From the NCBI GenBank assembly GCA_964434385.1, contig CAYSUW010000011.1:1-45772 (forward strand): a stretch of DNA of 45,772 nt, read 5' to 3'. The notes under the pieces were generated by a model. The model ran no database searches, was not told the origin of the DNA, and was given only the letters and a program-made list of their open reading frames with translations. The number at the start of each line of letters is the position of its first letter. Position 1 is the first letter of the stretch. The translations under genes were made by a program, and so were the position numbers. The stretch is from GCA-002700125 sp964434385. GTDB taxonomy: Bacteria; Chloroflexota; Dehalococcoidia; Lucifugimonadales; Lucifugimonadaceae. This document shows positions 9,309 through 18,219 of the stretch, piece by piece.

Positions 9309-10574
9309 TTACTCTGTTCTTAAAGCTACTATTGGATCAAGCTTTGAAGCTCTCAAAGCTGGATATATTCCACTAAGCAATCCTACACCTCCTGAAACCA
9401 AAAAAGCGATTCCAATACTCCAAGGTTGAATTACAGTAATCACATCCATATCCGCTATATTTTTACCATCAACAAATACCGAAAGTCCCACTCCCAATAA
9501 GATTCCAATCAATCCTCCAAGTAAACAAAGAACTAAAGCTTCAGATACAAATTGACGTACTATATCTCTACTTCTAGCTCCTACCGCTCTTCTTATTCCT
9601 ATTTCTCTAGTCCTTTCAGTAACAGATACAAGCATAATATTCATTACTCCTATCCCCCCAACAGCTAAAGATATCCCTGCAATACTACCTAATAAAATAG
9701 ATAATGTAGCTGCAACTTCCTTTTCTGCACTAATAAGATCTTCCTGACTTTGAATAACAAAATCAGGCTCTGAAACTGAATGTCTAGCTTTTAATAATTC
9801 TTCAGTAATTAACTTTACATTTTCTTGATCAATATCATCACTAGTTTGAATGCTAATCTGTGAAACATTTGTCTCTCCGGTGGGATTACGTATAAATCTA
9901 ATTCTAGCTTGTAGAGTAGACACAGGAATAAAAACCTTATCATCATGACTCAGCACACCTGATGAACCTTCTAAAATCATAGTACCTATCACTCTAAAAT
10001 TGAATGAGATAAAACCACCTGGCCCAATAGAAATTCTTACTATCTTCCCCAAAGGAGAACCATCAGGAAATAATTTTTCTGATACTCTGTTTCCTAAAAC
10101 TATATTTAGAGCTTTTTTATCTACATCTTCTTGTGTAATAAAACGTCCTTCATCTATATTTAAGCCTCTAACAGTACTATACATATCATCTGTGGCAACA
10201 ATCCCAACACCTTCATTGAATGATCCTGCTATTGCTTGGGCATTTATATCAATCTGTGAAACTACTCCAACAACACCTGGGATTTCTACATTTTCAATGG
10301 CTTCAGCGTCACTAACAGTTAAAGTAAGTCCGCTTCCTGGTCCTCCACTTCTTCCTGTTGATGTTTCTTCGAAAGCCCCAGGATTAATAAATATTAGATT
10401 TGTTCCAAGTCCCTGTAGTCTTTCTATTACTCCTTTCTGAACTCCCTGTCCTATAGCCATAAGAACAATAACAGAGCTTACTCCAATAACAATACCTAAC
10501 GCTGTCAAACCACTTCTTAATCTGTTAGCACTTACTGAACGTATTGATACTTTCAAAGCATCTAAAAATCGCAA
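9309..10574 (-). CDS. MacB/FtsX-type ABC transporter permease
   Basis: A 421-residue permease with one N-terminal transmembrane helix, a large extracytoplasmic domain (about residues 45-285) and three C-terminal helices, the FtsX/MacB architecture. The segment VSVTERTREIGIRRAVGARS before the last helices is a hallmark of the family. In MacB the ATPase is fused; here it is a separate gene just upstream. The start is TTG at 10574 with AAGAAGG ahead; the alternative would cut the conserved RSGLTALGIVIG helix. It is the last gene of a three-gene minus-strand operon (fusion protein, ATPase, permease). It probably moves a peptide or other small molecule outward by mechanotransmission; cargo unknown. 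Confidence 0.93.
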   Translation of the reverse strand: MRFLDALKVSIRSVSANRLRSGLTALGIVIGVSSVIVLMAIGQGVQKGVIERLQGLGTNLIFINPGAFEETSTGRSGGPGSGLTLTVSDAEAIENVEIPGVVGVVSQIDINAQAIAGSFNEGVGIVATDDMYSTVRGLNIDEGRFITQEDVDKKALNIVLGNRVSEKLFPDGSPLGKIVRISIGPGGFISFNFRVIGTMILEGSSGVLSHDDKVFIPVSTLQARIRFIRNPTGETNVSQISIQTSDDIDQENVKLITEELLKARHSVSEPDFVIQSQEDLISAEKEVAATLSILLGSIAGISLAVGGIGVMNIMLVSVTERTREIGIRRAVGARSRDIVRQFVSEALVLCLLGGLIGILLGVGLSVFVDGKNIADMDVITVIQPWSIGIAFLVSGGVGLLSGIYPALRASKLDPIVALRTE

Positions 10575-10575
10575 T

Positions 10576-11250
10576 TTAAACCTTCTTGTCGCTTATTATT
10601 AATCCATCCTTAAGAGTTATTACTCGTGAAGCAAACTCTGCTATGTGTGATTCATGGGTTACTAAAATTACCGTGATTCCTTTTTTTTCAACTAATTCTT
10701 TGAAAATACCCATAATTTCTTCACCAGTATTAGAATCAAGAGCCCCTGTAGGCTCATCTGCTAAAATAACTTGAGGATCTACGACCAAAGATCTCGCTAT
10801 AGCTACTCTCTGTTGCTGACCTCCTGATAATTGGTTAGGGTTAAAATGCATTCTATCCGCCAAACCAACTGAATCCAAAGCTTGAGCTGCCTTTAGCTTC
10901 CTATCTTGATTATTTATTTGATACATCAGTGGTAGTTCAACTTGTTCGAGAGCACTCATCCGAGGAATTAAATTATAATTTTGAAATACAAAACCAAACA
11001 ATTCTCCTCTTAACATGGACCTCTGATCATCGGACAAAGAAGAAACATCTAACCCGTTTATTAAATATTTTCCTGAAGAAGGGTTATCTAAACATCCAAG
11101 AATATTCATTAGAGTAGTTTTTCCTGAACCAGATTGACCCATTATTGATAAAAATTGACCTGAAGAAATAGACAAATCTATGGAATTCAATGCATTAACA
11201 GTTTCCGCATCAGTTTTATAAATTTTAGTCAACTTATTGAGCTCGATCAT
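10576..11250 (-). CDS. MacB/LolD-type ABC transporter ATPase
   Basis: A 224-residue ATPase of the LolD/MacB/FtsE class. It has Walker A GQSGSGKTT (38-46), Q-loop FVFQNYNLIP, signature LSGGQQQRVA, Walker B VILADEPTGALD and H-loop VTHE. The LADEPTGALD block is typical of this class. Its ATG overlaps the stop of the fusion-protein gene (ATGA) and its stop is one base before the permease start, so the three proteins are surely co-translated parts of one machine. Confidence 0.94.
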   Translation of the reverse strand: MIELNKLTKIYKTDAETVNALNSIDLSISSGQFLSIMGQSGSGKTTLMNILGCLDNPSSGKYLINGLDVSSLSDDQRSMLRGELFGFVFQNYNLIPRMSALEQVELPLMYQINNQDRKLKAAQALDSVGLADRMHFNPNQLSGGQQQRVAIARSLVVDPQVILADEPTGALDSNTGEEIMGIFKELVEKKGITVILVTHESHIAEFASRVITLKDGLIISDKKV

Positions 11251-13610
11251 CTTGGACCAAAACTTCCTCTTCCTCTCATGCCTCCTCCAGGTGGAGGCGG
11301 AGGATTAGAAGAATCAACTTCTGATTCTTGCTGATTTCCAGTTGATTTATTTACAATTAATATTATAGTATCTCCTTCTTCTACACCTGAAAGAATTTGA
11401 GTTCTAGTACCATCAGATTCTCCTAATGTAACTTTTATCTCTTCAATATCTGTTTCAGAAATTTTTTTATTAACGAAGGCATCTCTTCCTCTTCTAGAAA
11501 TAGCTTTGGAAGGGACTAAAAGTAAATTTTCTTTAATCCCTTTCAATAAAATTACATTAGCTGTCATTCCTGCAGGAGGTAATGAAGGATTAAGTAGAGT
11601 TTCCATCATTGCTTGCATACCTCCTCCTGGAGGACCAGAAGGACTAGACATACATCCTGAATTTCTTAATTTTTCAATATTCTCTCTTCCCAAACTTCTA
11701 AAATCTGAAAAATCTAAGTCTGTTCCAATAGCTTTTTGGGCACAATCAATATCAATGTCAGGCATTCCTCTACCACCACTTCCCCCAAGAGGGCCACCCA
11801 TGCCTCCTCCAGGAGCCATACCTCCTCCTGGCATCATGGAAGAGAAATTACCTAGTTCACCTGTCATTGATAGTCCAGAAGCAAGTCTCATAAGTTCTGG
11901 CAAAGCTTGCATTAAGGATTGTCCAGTAAGAATTTCAGATTCAACAGGATAGGTTACTATTCCTTGAGTTACCTTTGGTATCTGGCTCACATTACTTATA
12001 GATATCACATAAAACTGGCCAGGAAGAGAATCAAATAATGCAATTCCATACATACCTTCATTCAATCCAATTAAATCTGTTTCAGAAACAGTCAAATCAA
12101 TTCTTACTAAGTTAGGGTCAGAAATCATCATTATTGATGTAGAAGAGTTAATTTTGTCTCCTACATCAATATTAATTTGTCCAACAATTCCATCAATCGG
12201 AGAAATTAATTTATAATCTTCCAATTTATCTAAAGCTTCAACTAATACAAGCTCTGCCAACTTAACATTCTGTTCTTGAATAGATATATCAGTAGTTGAT
12301 GCTCCATCAATTAGATCTTTTAATTTTGCTTTAGCACTTAGTAAAGCAGCTTCCGCACTGGTAATAGAAGATTTAGCTTGATTTAAATCTCTTTCTTTTG
12401 GATTCAACAATAAATCTCTCTTTTCTATTGCAACTTCTAATGAAAATTGAGCATCTTCCAAATCAGTTTCATAAGAATCTTCCAAAGCTTTTAACTTTAG
12501 TCTGGCTGAATCCAAAGAAGCTTGAGCTTGATCAATCTTACTTTTCCTGGGATTAAGCAAATTATCTAATTTTGCTTTTGCTGATTCTAAATTCGACTCT
12601 GCAACTTCCTTATCTTTAAGAGAATTTTGATACGAACTATTTGCATCTAAAAATGTTTTGGTTCTTGATACACGAATTGCAGAAGGAGTGTTTTCTCGTT
12701 CTATTTCATTCAATAATCTTGTAATCAATGATTCAGATAATGGTATATCGGATGTATTGCAAACCGGGGGTTTAACATCATCTATATCTTCGCAAAAATT
12801 ATTCTGAGCATCTAAAAGACTCGCATAAAAGGTATTAATTTTTTTTGTCGTAGAATTCAAACTAGCCTCAGATTGAGTCACAGTGTATTCAGCAGATGAA
12901 ATGTCTGATTGAGAAGGATTTGTAATCTGATCAAGAGTAAGCTCAGCCTGTAAAACTGTAGCTTTAGCAGAAGACATTTCAGACTCTGAAGAAACCGAAT
13001 CTTTCTTAATTTTATCCAAAGTCAATCTTGCTTTCACAACTGTAGATTCCGCTGAAGAAATATCAGATTTATTAGGTTCTTCCAATTTAGAAAGGGTCAG
13101 TTTTGCATTAATTAATTGAGATTCAGCTGAAGCTATGGATTGATTAGCAGATACTATTTCAGAATTAGTTGGATCTAATGTAATTTTTTCCAAATTAAGT
13201 TTAGATTGTTGAAGTTTCAATTCAGCATTTTCTACATTTCTCAAACCATCAGTGTCATCTAATTTTAATAATAATTGACCTTTAGAAACGTTCGAACCAA
13301 CATCAACATTCATCTCAGTAACTTCTCCAGAAATTGAAGAAAATAATTCCATAGACACCTTAGATTCTGCACTTCCAGAACTAGTTAAAGTATCAGATAA
13401 ACTTCCATTAGTTACTGTGAATTCTTGGTTATTTGAAGAAGATTCAGGGTCAGAGAAGGGGTTTCCAATTAATTCTTTTACGAAACTTGAAGAATTATAA
13501 GAATAAACACCAGCTCCTATCAATAAAATAATTAATATAAACACATAGAAGAACCTTCTTCTAGTACTTTTACCTTGATTTATAATTTTTTGGAGATCAT
13601 TTGTAGACAC
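11247..13610 (-). CDS. Very large HlyD/MacA-type membrane-fusion protein
   Basis: A 787-residue protein, about twice the usual MacA length. In order: a transmembrane helix (about 20-37), the first half of a lipoyl-like domain (about 85-120), a very long coiled-coil hairpin (about 125-465), the second lipoyl half (SPIDGIVGQINIDVGD, 470-485), a beta domain, an inserted Gly/Met-rich segment (about 562-680) and a Pro/Gly-rich tail (770-787). The coil holds related units of about 25-28 residues marked by LTLSKL/LTLDKI/LTLDQI at 171, 196 and 224. Cys273 and Cys284 sit near the hairpin tip; Cys623 and Cys653 flank a helical piece in the insertion. The start is GTG with AAGGTG ahead. It would link the MacB-like permease to the outside. 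Confidence 0.9.
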   Translation of the reverse strand: MSTNDLQKIINQGKSTRRRFFYVFILIILLIGAGVYSYNSSSFVKELIGNPFSDPESSSNNQEFTVTNGSLSDTLTSSGSAESKVSMELFSSISGEVTEMNVDVGSNVSKGQLLLKLDDTDGLRNVENAELKLQQSKLNLEKITLDPTNSEIVSANQSIASAESQLINAKLTLSKLEEPNKSDISSAESTVVKARLTLDKIKKDSVSSESEMSSAKATVLQAELTLDQITNPSQSDISSAEYTVTQSEASLNSTTKKINTFYASLLDAQNNFCEDIDDVKPPVCNTSDIPLSESLITRLLNEIERENTPSAIRVSRTKTFLDANSSYQNSLKDKEVAESNLESAKAKLDNLLNPRKSKIDQAQASLDSARLKLKALEDSYETDLEDAQFSLEVAIEKRDLLLNPKERDLNQAKSSITSAEAALLSAKAKLKDLIDGASTTDISIQEQNVKLAELVLVEALDKLEDYKLISPIDGIVGQINIDVGDKINSSTSIMMISDPNLVRIDLTVSETDLIGLNEGMYGIALFDSLPGQFYVISISNVSQIPKVTQGIVTYPVESEILTGQSLMQALPELMRLASGLSMTGELGNFSSMMPGGGMAPGGGMGGPLGGSGGRGMPDIDIDCAQKAIGTDLDFSDFRSLGRENIEKLRNSGCMSSPSGPPGGGMQAMMETLLNPSLPPAGMTANVILLKGIKENLLLVPSKAISRRGRDAFVNKKISETDIEEIKVTLGESDGTRTQILSGVEEGDTIILIVNKSTGNQQESEVDSSNPPPPPGGGMRGRGSFGPR

Positions 13611-13775
13611 TTGTAAACACCTTAAAAAATATATTTTTCATTACACATATTTTCTCAAAAAAATATAAAGAAAATATAAAATCTGCATAAATTTTGAATA
13701 AAAAATTACTATTTTTATTAATCTATATATTAAATTATAACCAATATTTCAAAATACTTATAATATTTAAGAATA

Positions 13776-14684
13776 TTAAGTTGAAGAAAATAACATCCTG
13801 AGGTCTATCCATAGTGGCACCCTATGTTTCCACAGATATATAGTTGCTATATATAAAGAGAGTAATAACATTAAAGGGTTTCTTAACATATTTACAATCC
13901 CTATTCGATAAATAATTAACAAAAACATAGAAAATATTGGAAGACGTAACATGATTCCAATTTTCCTTTCACCTCTTGAAGACTTATATCTATTTACCAA
14001 ATTAATATATTTTTTATTCCAGTTATCAAATTTTTCGTCCCTAAAATATCTTCGTGCTCTTAAAACTTGTTCCACACGTGCAATATTCCCCATCGAAGCA
14101 ATTTGTTGAATTAATAAATTATCGGGCCATAATACATTTTCTGAAAATATACTTGTTCTTTCTAAAGCTTTTCTAGAAAAAAGCCCCATTACCATATCAC
14201 CTGAGCCTTTAAGAACCCATGGCAATTTAATCATTCTAGTAATCAAATTTGAGTTATTAAATTCAAATCCTACTACTTTCTTTTTTTGAATAATCATTCC
14301 TTCATGATCAATGTTAGAAATGTTAGAAAATATGAGGTCATGAGAAAAATTCTCCTTATGAAGTTTTTCAATTAATAAAGAAAGATAATCATTTTCATAA
14401 ATATCATGAGCTCCAATCCACATAAAATAATCCCCTGAAGAGTATTTAAAAGTAAGATTAAAGTTTTCAAATACTCCTAAATTTTTTTCATTTCTGAAAA
14501 GTTTTATTCTTGTATCATTTTTTGCAATTTCTTGTAGTAATTCATAGCTTCCATCGAAAGAAGCATTATCTACAACTATCAATTCAAATTCTTCATAAGT
14601 CTGAGTAAGAATTGATTGAAGAGTTAAATCTAGAAATTTCACTTCATTGAATACAGGTAAACCGAGACTGATTTTTATAGACAT
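13776..14684 (-). CDS. Family 2 glycosyltransferase, membrane-associated
   Basis: A 302-residue GT-A-fold glycosyltransferase. The N-terminus has the expected SLGLPVFNEV strand, IVVDNASFDGSYE with the nucleotide-binding Asp, and NLGVFENFN. The DxD region reads WIGAHDIYEND, a divergent form. Two hydrophobic segments close to the C-terminus (FSMFLLIIYRIGIV and MLLLSLYIATIYLW) suggest membrane attachment. I chose the ATG at 14684; a TTG 27 bases upstream has no ribosome binding site and adds a non-homologous start. It is the last gene of the minus-strand series after the nucleotidyltransferase, with which it may build a surface glycan. Donor and acceptor are unknown. Confidence 0.85.
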   Translation of the reverse strand: MSIKISLGLPVFNEVKFLDLTLQSILTQTYEEFELIVVDNASFDGSYELLQEIAKNDTRIKLFRNEKNLGVFENFNLTFKYSSGDYFMWIGAHDIYENDYLSLLIEKLHKENFSHDLIFSNISNIDHEGMIIQKKKVVGFEFNNSNLITRMIKLPWVLKGSGDMVMGLFSRKALERTSIFSENVLWPDNLLIQQIASMGNIARVEQVLRARRYFRDEKFDNWNKKYINLVNRYKSSRGERKIGIMLRLPIFSMFLLIIYRIGIVNMLRNPLMLLLSLYIATIYLWKHRVPLWIDLRMLFSST

Positions 14685-14772
14685 ATTTTTTATTCTCTGT
14701 AATTGAATCAACTTTAAGAAGTATGATGAATTATAAACATAGATAATTATTAATGGAATTTTGAATCTTTTA

Positions 14773-15606
14773 CTAATCCAAAATTTTACTTGAATTGTTC
14801 CCTAATATTAATTTAGAAATCCCCTTATGAGATTTTTTTGATTCAATATTACAATGATTCCCGATAATACTGTCCGAGATTAAATTTATGTTCTTTATTT
14901 TCACATTACCCATCAAAATTGAATTTTGCAGTTTAGAATTAATCACAATTGAATTAGATTGAATTGAAGTATTTTTTTCTATAATCGAATTCTGCAGTAA
15001 ACAATTTTCTCCTATGATAGCTGGACCTTCAATAACACTATCAATAATTTTTGAATTTTCTCCTACAATAATCTCTGATCCATAAGGAAATTGAATATTT
15101 TGATTTTTTAGATCTAGGATTATTTTTTTTATGACTTTTTGGTTACCCAACAATAAATCATCAAAAGTACCACAATCTAGCCACCATCCAGTTAATTCAG
15201 TACTTAAAATAACAATATTTTCATCCAGTAAATATTGAATTGCATCTGTGATTTCTAACTCTCCTCTTGTAGAAGGTTTAATTTCTCCTATAGCTTTGTG
15301 AATTATCGGAGAAAAACAATATATTCCTACTACCGCTAGATCAGTGGGAGGNNNNNNNNNNNNNNNNNNNNNNNNNNNNNNNNNNNNNNNNNNNNNNNNN
15401 NNNNNNNNNNNNNNNNNNNNNNNNNNNNNNNNNNNNNNNNNNNNNNNNNNNACTAAACCAATATCCTTAATACCTGAATCAATAATTTTGTCAAAAACGT
15501 AAAAAATCAAGGGTCTATTACCCAAAGGTATTAAATGTTTAGGAATAGAATCCGTAATCGGTTTCAACCTAGTGCCTAAACCGCCTACAAGAATTAAAGC
15601 TTTCAT
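14773..15606 (-). CDS. Glucose-1-phosphate thymidylyltransferase-like nucleotidyltransferase (interrupted by assembly gap)
   Basis: The N-terminus MKALILVGGLGTRL and KHLIPLGNRPLIFYV form the nucleotide-binding signature of sugar-phosphate nucleotidyltransferases. After the N gap the protein resumes at PPTDLAVVGIYCFSP, followed by GELEITDAIQYLL and GWWLDCGTFDDLL. The last 110 or so residues are hexapeptide-like left-handed beta-helix repeats (IIDSVIEGPAIIG and so on), ending in KLILGNNS. This layout matches the long RmlA/StrD type of about 355 residues. With 100 N the frame gives only about 277 residues, so some 75 residues are probably missing from the assembly. ATG at 15606; a TTG at 15612 is possible. 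It overlaps no neighbour but starts 3 bases from the sulfatase stop. Confidence 0.85.
   Translation of the reverse strand: MKALILVGGLGTRLKPITDSIPKHLIPLGNRPLIFYVFDKIIDSGIKDIGLXXXXXXXXXXXXXXXXXXXXXXXXXXXXXXXXXXPPTDLAVVGIYCFSPIIHKAIGEIKPSTRGELEITDAIQYLLDENIVILSTELTGWWLDCGTFDDLLLGNQKVIKKIILDLKNQNIQFPYGSEIIVGENSKIIDSVIEGPAIIGENCLLQNSIIEKNTSIQSNSIVINSKLQNSILMGNVKIKNINLISDSIIGNHCNIESKKSHKGISKLILGNNSSKILD
15352..15451. other. Assembly gap of 100 N
   Basis: Exactly 100 unknown bases, the conventional placeholder for a scaffold gap of unknown size. It falls inside the nucleotidyltransferase gene between the DIGLV strand and the PPTDLAVVG strand. It is not a biological feature. Confidence 0.99.
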
Positions 15607-15608
15607 AA

Positions 15609-17132
15609 TCAATTATCTAAACGAGTGGAATCCTTCAATGGATCAAGATCCCATCTCAGAGAGTCATCAGGATCAATCTTTGTACCCCAATCCTTCTTGA
15701 TTTCTGTCTCTCGCCTAAGAACTCTCATTTTTTCTGCAATTTCATTCGGATCCCAATTTTCCAAGACCTTATTTGTTAAATCTTTTCTTATATTTTCATG
15801 AGATTTGTCTTTAGCCAAATCATTTAATTCATCTGGGTCTTCCTTTAAATTAAAAAGTTGAGGCTCAAAACCATTATAGTAATTCAATTTATATTCATTA
15901 TATCTAATCATTCTATTTTGAACTCCACCTGACATAGCATGAATGTCCAATCCTCCCAAGTTACTTGATGTTGAAAAATAATCAGCATCATCCATACAAT
16001 ATTCTGAAAAAGCTAAATTTTCCCAATCAGTATTTCTAGGATCTTTTAATAATTTCAATAAACTTCTTCCATTCGATCTAGGAAGTTTTGGAGATCCAGA
16101 AGCATCAAGCATTGTTGCAATTAAATCAAACTGATTTATAACATTATCTAAAACTTGACCTCCTAGTATATGCCCAGGCCAAGAAATTATTGCTGGAACC
16201 CTAGATGCATTCTCGTAAAAAGTCTGTTTCCACCATAATCCATGTTCTCCAACCTGTTCTCCATGGTCTGAAGTATAAACAATCATTGTATTCTCCATAA
16301 AACCATTTACTTCAAGTGCATTTAAAATTTGTCCTATTAGATTATCCATCCTGTCAACTAAAGCCCAATAAGCAATTCTGCATCTCATTATCTCTTCATC
16401 TGAAACTTGTTCTATACCTGTTCTTTCTCTCCACCATTTAATATACGGGTGACAATCTTCTAAAGCCTCAGCAGGAACTTTTGGAAGCCCTACTTTTCCT
16501 TCATATTTCTCATAGTCTTTTTTTCTAGCTATAAAAGGTTGATGGGGCAACATTAATCCTATGGATAGAGAAATTGGTTTTCTTTCTTTCGCAGGTGTTT
16601 TTCCTAAATCATTGATATATTCAACAGCAGTTTCTGCAACAACTTCATCATGAATTTCATATGCGGTTTGTCCTGTTCCTGAATTTTCTAAACTAAATCT
16701 GCTAGGACCAGCTGTTCCATTTAAATCACCATGTGTTCCTGGAGGTCTTGGAGAACCGTTATAATTTCTTGAATGATCTCCTACTAATCTTTCAGAAAAA
16801 CCATGATATTGGTCAATTCCATTAAAATGCATTCTTCCTATCTGTACAGGATTATATCCATTAGCACCAAGAGAGTGAGCATATGTAGGAATTGCAGAAT
16901 CTAAAATTTGATCATTTGTCCAAACTTTATTTTCATGAGGATACCTACCAGTAATTGCAGACATTCTAGATGGAACACAAATAGGAGAAGCACAATAAGC
17001 TCCTGTAATAATTGTTCCATTCTGAGCTAATTTATCTAAATTAGGAGTTTCAACTACAGGATCGCCATAACATCCTGTGACTGCAGGGTTATGTTGGTCA
17101 GATTGAATATAAATTATATTTGGCTTATCCAT
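15609..17132 (-). CDS. Type I sulfatase (formylglycine-dependent)
   Basis: A 507-residue member of the alkaline phosphatase/sulfatase superfamily. The active-site motif CVPSR (Cys52 to Arg56) inside PICVPSRMSAITGRYP is the C-x-P-S-R signature converted to formylglycine by a maturase. The metal-binding Asp in IQSDQH (11-14) and the C-terminal YTSDHGEQVGEHG pair are present. It cleaves sulfate esters. The substrate is not readable; phosphonate hydrolase activity occurs in relatives. I see no signal peptide (MDKPNIIYIQS starts the core strand), so it probably acts in the cytoplasm after uptake. AAGGAG precedes the ATG. It follows the Opp-type importer genes on the same strand (63-base gap), which suggests the importer brings in its substrate. 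No maturase gene lies in the window. Confidence 0.93.
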   Translation of the reverse strand: MDKPNIIYIQSDQHNPAVTGCYGDPVVETPNLDKLAQNGTIITGAYCASPICVPSRMSAITGRYPHENKVWTNDQILDSAIPTYAHSLGANGYNPVQIGRMHFNGIDQYHGFSERLVGDHSRNYNGSPRPPGTHGDLNGTAGPSRFSLENSGTGQTAYEIHDEVVAETAVEYINDLGKTPAKERKPISLSIGLMLPHQPFIARKKDYEKYEGKVGLPKVPAEALEDCHPYIKWWRERTGIEQVSDEEIMRCRIAYWALVDRMDNLIGQILNALEVNGFMENTMIVYTSDHGEQVGEHGLWWKQTFYENASRVPAIISWPGHILGGQVLDNVINQFDLIATMLDASGSPKLPRSNGRSLLKLLKDPRNTDWENLAFSEYCMDDADYFSTSSNLGGLDIHAMSGGVQNRMIRYNEYKLNYYNGFEPQLFNLKEDPDELNDLAKDKSHENIRKDLTNKVLENWDPNEIAEKMRVLRRETEIKKDWGTKIDPDDSLRWDLDPLKDSTRLDN

Positions 17133-17195
17133 AAAAGCTCCTTAATTAGAGTATTTTTTATTTTATTATCTTAAAATTTTAAGTTTTTTTTAGAA

Positions 17196-18188
17196 TTATT
17201 TACAATTTATACAACATTGATCTACCCAATGACCTGCGCTAACTTCTATCAATCCCATCTCAATATTTCCTTCTTTACAATCATTAGTTGGTTTTGGACA
17301 TCTTGTTCGAAATACACATCCAGAAGGAGGATTCGTAGCACTAGGAATATCTCCTTGAATAATATTTCTGGGTTTTGATTTTTCAAGCTGTGGATTAATA
17401 GATGGAATAGAATCAATTAAAACTTTAGTATAAGGATGTTGAGGATTTGAAAATAAAGTATCTGTTTCACCATACTCAACAATTTTCCCTAAATACATAA
17501 CTGCAATCCTTGAACTCAAATATTTTACTACAGCCAAATCATGCGCAATAAAAAGATAAGTAATTCCAGTATCTTTCTGTAATTTTTTTAATAAATTCAA
17601 TATTTGAGCCTGAACAGAAACATCCAGAGCTGATACAGGTTCATCGCAGACAATTAATTTAGGTTTTGTAGCTATAGCTCTAGCAATACCTATTCTCTGT
17701 CTTTGTCCACCACTAAATTCATGAGGATACCTATTTGCCATGGCTGAGTTCAGTCCTACTTTTTCTAATAAATCAGTTATAGTATTTTTAATCTCACTAG
17801 GATCCCTTAAAACACCATGAACTTTTAATGGCTCTGAAATAATATCCTTAACTTTCATTCGAGGATTTAGAGAACTATAGGGATCTTGAAATATCGCACC
17901 TATTTCTCTCTGTTTTTTACGTAACTTTGATGATTTCAATTTAAGCAAATCCTCATCCTCTAGAAAAATTTTGCCATTAATTGGATCTACCAATCTTAAT
18001 ACCGCTCTAGCAATAGTACTCTTACCAGATCCACTTTCACCTACTAAACCTAAAGTTTCACCAGAATTGATCTCTAAATTCACTCCATCCACAGCTTTAA
18101 CTTCATTCCTGTTTGAAAATAGCTTCTGATAACCAGAATTATAATAAACTTTCAAATCTTCAATTTTAATCATAATTTTGTTTTTCAC
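17196..18188 (-). CDS. Oligopeptide/dipeptide-type ABC importer ATPase (OppF/DppF class)
   Basis: A 330-residue ATPase with Walker A GESGSGKST, signature FSGGQRQRIGIARA, Walker B LIVCDEPVSALD and H-loop IAHD. The C-terminal extension has the family's Cys-containing segment (GCVFRTRCPKPTNDC) and ends in a Cys-rich tail, DQCCINCK. The start is given as GTG at 18188, which has AGGA at good distance; an ATG at 18173 is the alternative. It is the second ATPase of the importer encoded at 17196-23004 and is nearly identical to OppD at the extreme C-terminus. Confidence 0.92.
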   Translation of the reverse strand: MKNKIMIKIEDLKVYYNSGYQKLFSNRNEVKAVDGVNLEINSGETLGLVGESGSGKSTIARAVLRLVDPINGKIFLEDEDLLKLKSSKLRKKQREIGAIFQDPYSSLNPRMKVKDIISEPLKVHGVLRDPSEIKNTITDLLEKVGLNSAMANRYPHEFSGGQRQRIGIARAIATKPKLIVCDEPVSALDVSVQAQILNLLKKLQKDTGITYLFIAHDLAVVKYLSSRIAVMYLGKIVEYGETDTLFSNPQHPYTKVLIDSIPSINPQLEKSKPRNIIQGDIPSATNPPSGCVFRTRCPKPTNDCKEGNIEMGLIEVSAGHWVDQCCINCK

Positions 18189-18219
18189 TTATTAATTCCT
18201 ACGCCTTTTCTTAAAACAA

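Noticed and set aside
11506..11952. Pro/Gly-rich 148-residue frame on the plus strand
   Set aside because: Shadow of the Gly/Met-rich insertion and C-terminal half of the membrane-fusion protein.
13761..13778. Hairpin TAATATT-TAAG-AATATTA at the end of the glycosyltransferase gene
   Set aside because: All A-T stem of 7 bp, overlapping the stop codon, with no following T-run; too weak to call a terminator.
15352..15451. N run as a biological low-complexity region
   Set aside because: Exactly 100 N is a scaffold placeholder.
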